9,078 nt of DNA from an uncultured Limnohabitans sp. GTDB taxonomy: Bacteria; Pseudomonadota; Gammaproteobacteria; Burkholderiales; Burkholderiaceae_C. The notes beneath the pieces are model-generated. The model ran no database searches. It was not told the DNA's origin and saw only the letters and a program-made list of their open reading frames with translations. The stretch covers positions 1 to 9,078 of the forward strand of contig NZ_CALBEX010000352.1 of assembly GCF_937889215.1 (NCBI RefSeq), given 5' to 3'. Below are positions 8,178 through 9,078 of the stretch, piece after piece (positions within the stretch are counted from its first letter, which is position 1; the number at the start of each line of letters is the position of its first letter). The position numbers and the translations under genes were made by a program.

Positions 8178-8334
8178 GGGGGTGTCAATCGGGTAACAGG
8201 TCGGGTCAGGGGGCTGGTTTAAAGTCGTCCACGAACGCAGGGGCTTGGACAGTTTTCAGGTTAGCAGATCAAGCCGAGCGGAGGTGTCGCCCATTCGCCC
8301 CTGCCGATTATTTTTAAATTCACAAGGAACACAC
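8178..8334. promoter_or_regulatory. Divergent intergenic region, Nudix / SDR
   Basis: This 157-base region separates two divergent genes. AAGGA at 8324-8328, 6 bases before the ATG at 8335, is a good ribosome site for the SDR gene. An AT-rich patch at 8306-8320 (GATTATTTTTAAATT) stands out from the GC-rich surroundings and may hold the SDR -10 element, although no matching -35 was found. TTGGAC (8245-8250) has no -10 at proper spacing. No Nudix promoter could be assigned. Confidence 0.4.
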
Positions 8335-9078
8335 ATGAGCATCGATTTCAAAGGCCGTGTCGCCATCGTCACAGGCGCTGGGGGCGGTTTGGGCAAGCAG
8401 CACGCGCTGGCACTGGCCGCACGCGGGGCCAAGGTGCTTGTCAATGACTTGGGTGGCGATGTGCATGGCGTGGGTGGCTCGGTCTCGGCCGCGCAGGCTG
8501 TGGTCGACGAAATCCGCGCCGCTGGCGGCGAAGCCCTGGCCAATGGCGCTTCAGTGACGGATTTTGTGGCGGTGCAAGCCATGGTCCAGCAAGCGGTGGA
8601 CGCTTGGGGCCGGGTGGACATTTTGGTCAACAACGCGGGCATCTTGCGCGACAAGAGCTTTGCCAAGATGGAATTGGCCGACTTCAAGCTGGTGATGGAC
8701 GTGCACGTCATGGGCGCTGTGCATTGCACCAAGGCCGTTTGGCCCCACATGCAGGCGCAAAGCTATGGGCGCGTGGTGATGACCACTTCGTCAAGCGGTT
8801 TGTATGGCAACTTCGGTCAGGCCAACTATGGCGCGGCCAAGATGGCGGTGGCTGGGTTGATGCAGACCCTGTCCATTGAAGGTGAAAAGCACAACATCCG
8901 TGTCAATGCTTTGGCCCCCACTGCCGCCACGCGCATGACCGAAGGCCTGATGCCCGAGGCGGTGCTGCAAGCCCTGGAGCCCAGCGCTGTGGTGCCGGCC
9001 ATGCTGGTCATGGCCAGTGAGGACGCGCCCAACCGCACCATCATTTGCGCAGGTGCGGGCAGCTTTGAGGTGGCGCAC
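8335..9078 (+). CDS. SDR family oxidoreductase, MFE-2-type (3R)-hydroxyacyl-CoA dehydrogenase-like (3' end outside window)
   Basis: The visible 248 codons are open to the window end with no stop, so the gene is partial. It is a classical short-chain dehydrogenase: TGAGGGLG (13-20) binds the cofactor, Asp38 after the second strand favours NAD, NNAG is at 99-102, and the catalytic set is Ser152, Tyr165 and Lys169. NDLGGDVHG (37-45), VHVMG (123-127), SSSGLYGNFGQANY (152-165) and NALAPTAATRMTE (191-203) closely resemble the (3R)-hydroxyacyl-CoA dehydrogenase domain of peroxisomal MFE-2 as I recall it. In that group His stands where other SDRs have a catalytic-site Asn, as seen here (His124). The likely reaction is NAD-dependent oxidation of a 3-hydroxyacyl-CoA; a broader FabG-like role is possible. 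The start ATG 8335 is supported by AAGGA at 6-base spacing. Any domain beyond the edge is unseen. Confidence 0.9.
   Translation, partial: MSIDFKGRVAIVTGAGGGLGKQHALALAARGAKVLVNDLGGDVHGVGGSVSAAQAVVDEIRAAGGEALANGASVTDFVAVQAMVQQAVDAWGRVDILVNNAGILRDKSFAKMELADFKLVMDVHVMGAVHCTKAVWPHMQAQSYGRVVMTTSSSGLYGNFGQANYGAAKMAVAGLMQTLSIEGEKHNIRVNALAPTAATRMTEGLMPEAVLQALEPSAVVPAMLVMASEDAPNRTIICAGAGSFEVAH

Overview
The window looks like ordinary chromosomal core sequence of a betaproteobacterium, most likely order Burkholderiales and possibly Comamonadaceae. That placement is an inference from the high G+C content, the strong preference for G or C at third codon positions, the very close EttA and RhlE sequences, and the overall style of the genes. 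No tRNA, rRNA, insertion sequence, phage gene, CRISPR array or integration site was seen. I found no multi-gene system that looks new; the points of interest are within single genes or in short control regions.

Layout. Bases 27-1004 (minus) encode a D-2-hydroxyacid dehydrogenase of the hydroxypyruvate/hydroxyphenylpyruvate reductase type. A 180-base divergent control region separates it from a small cupin gene (1185-1568, plus). The cupin gene converges on rhlE, a long DEAD-box RNA helicase gene (1695-3545, minus), and a strong two-way terminator lies between them. A 269-base divergent region then leads to a DnaQ-type 3'-5' exonuclease gene (3815-5002, plus) with an unusual tandem-repeat linker and a C-terminal tryptophan-rich module.

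Next is ettA (5140-6801, plus), the ABC-F translation factor, with its own extended -10 promoter and a leader that can fold into two hairpins. A second two-way terminator separates ettA from a minus-strand pair: a NUDT19-like Nudix hydrolase gene (7299-8177) followed by a stand-alone Hpt phosphotransfer gene (6870-7235). A short-chain dehydrogenase gene resembling the (3R)-hydroxyacyl-CoA dehydrogenase domain of MFE-2 starts divergently at 8335 and runs off the end.

Functional links. RhlE and EttA both act on RNA or ribosomes, but they are separate transcription units. The only pairing that suggests shared metabolism is the divergent NUDT19-like and MFE-2-like genes: both families are tied to CoA esters, so a role in acyl-CoA turnover is a reasonable but unproven inference. 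Every gene start and motif below was read by eye; no database search was possible.
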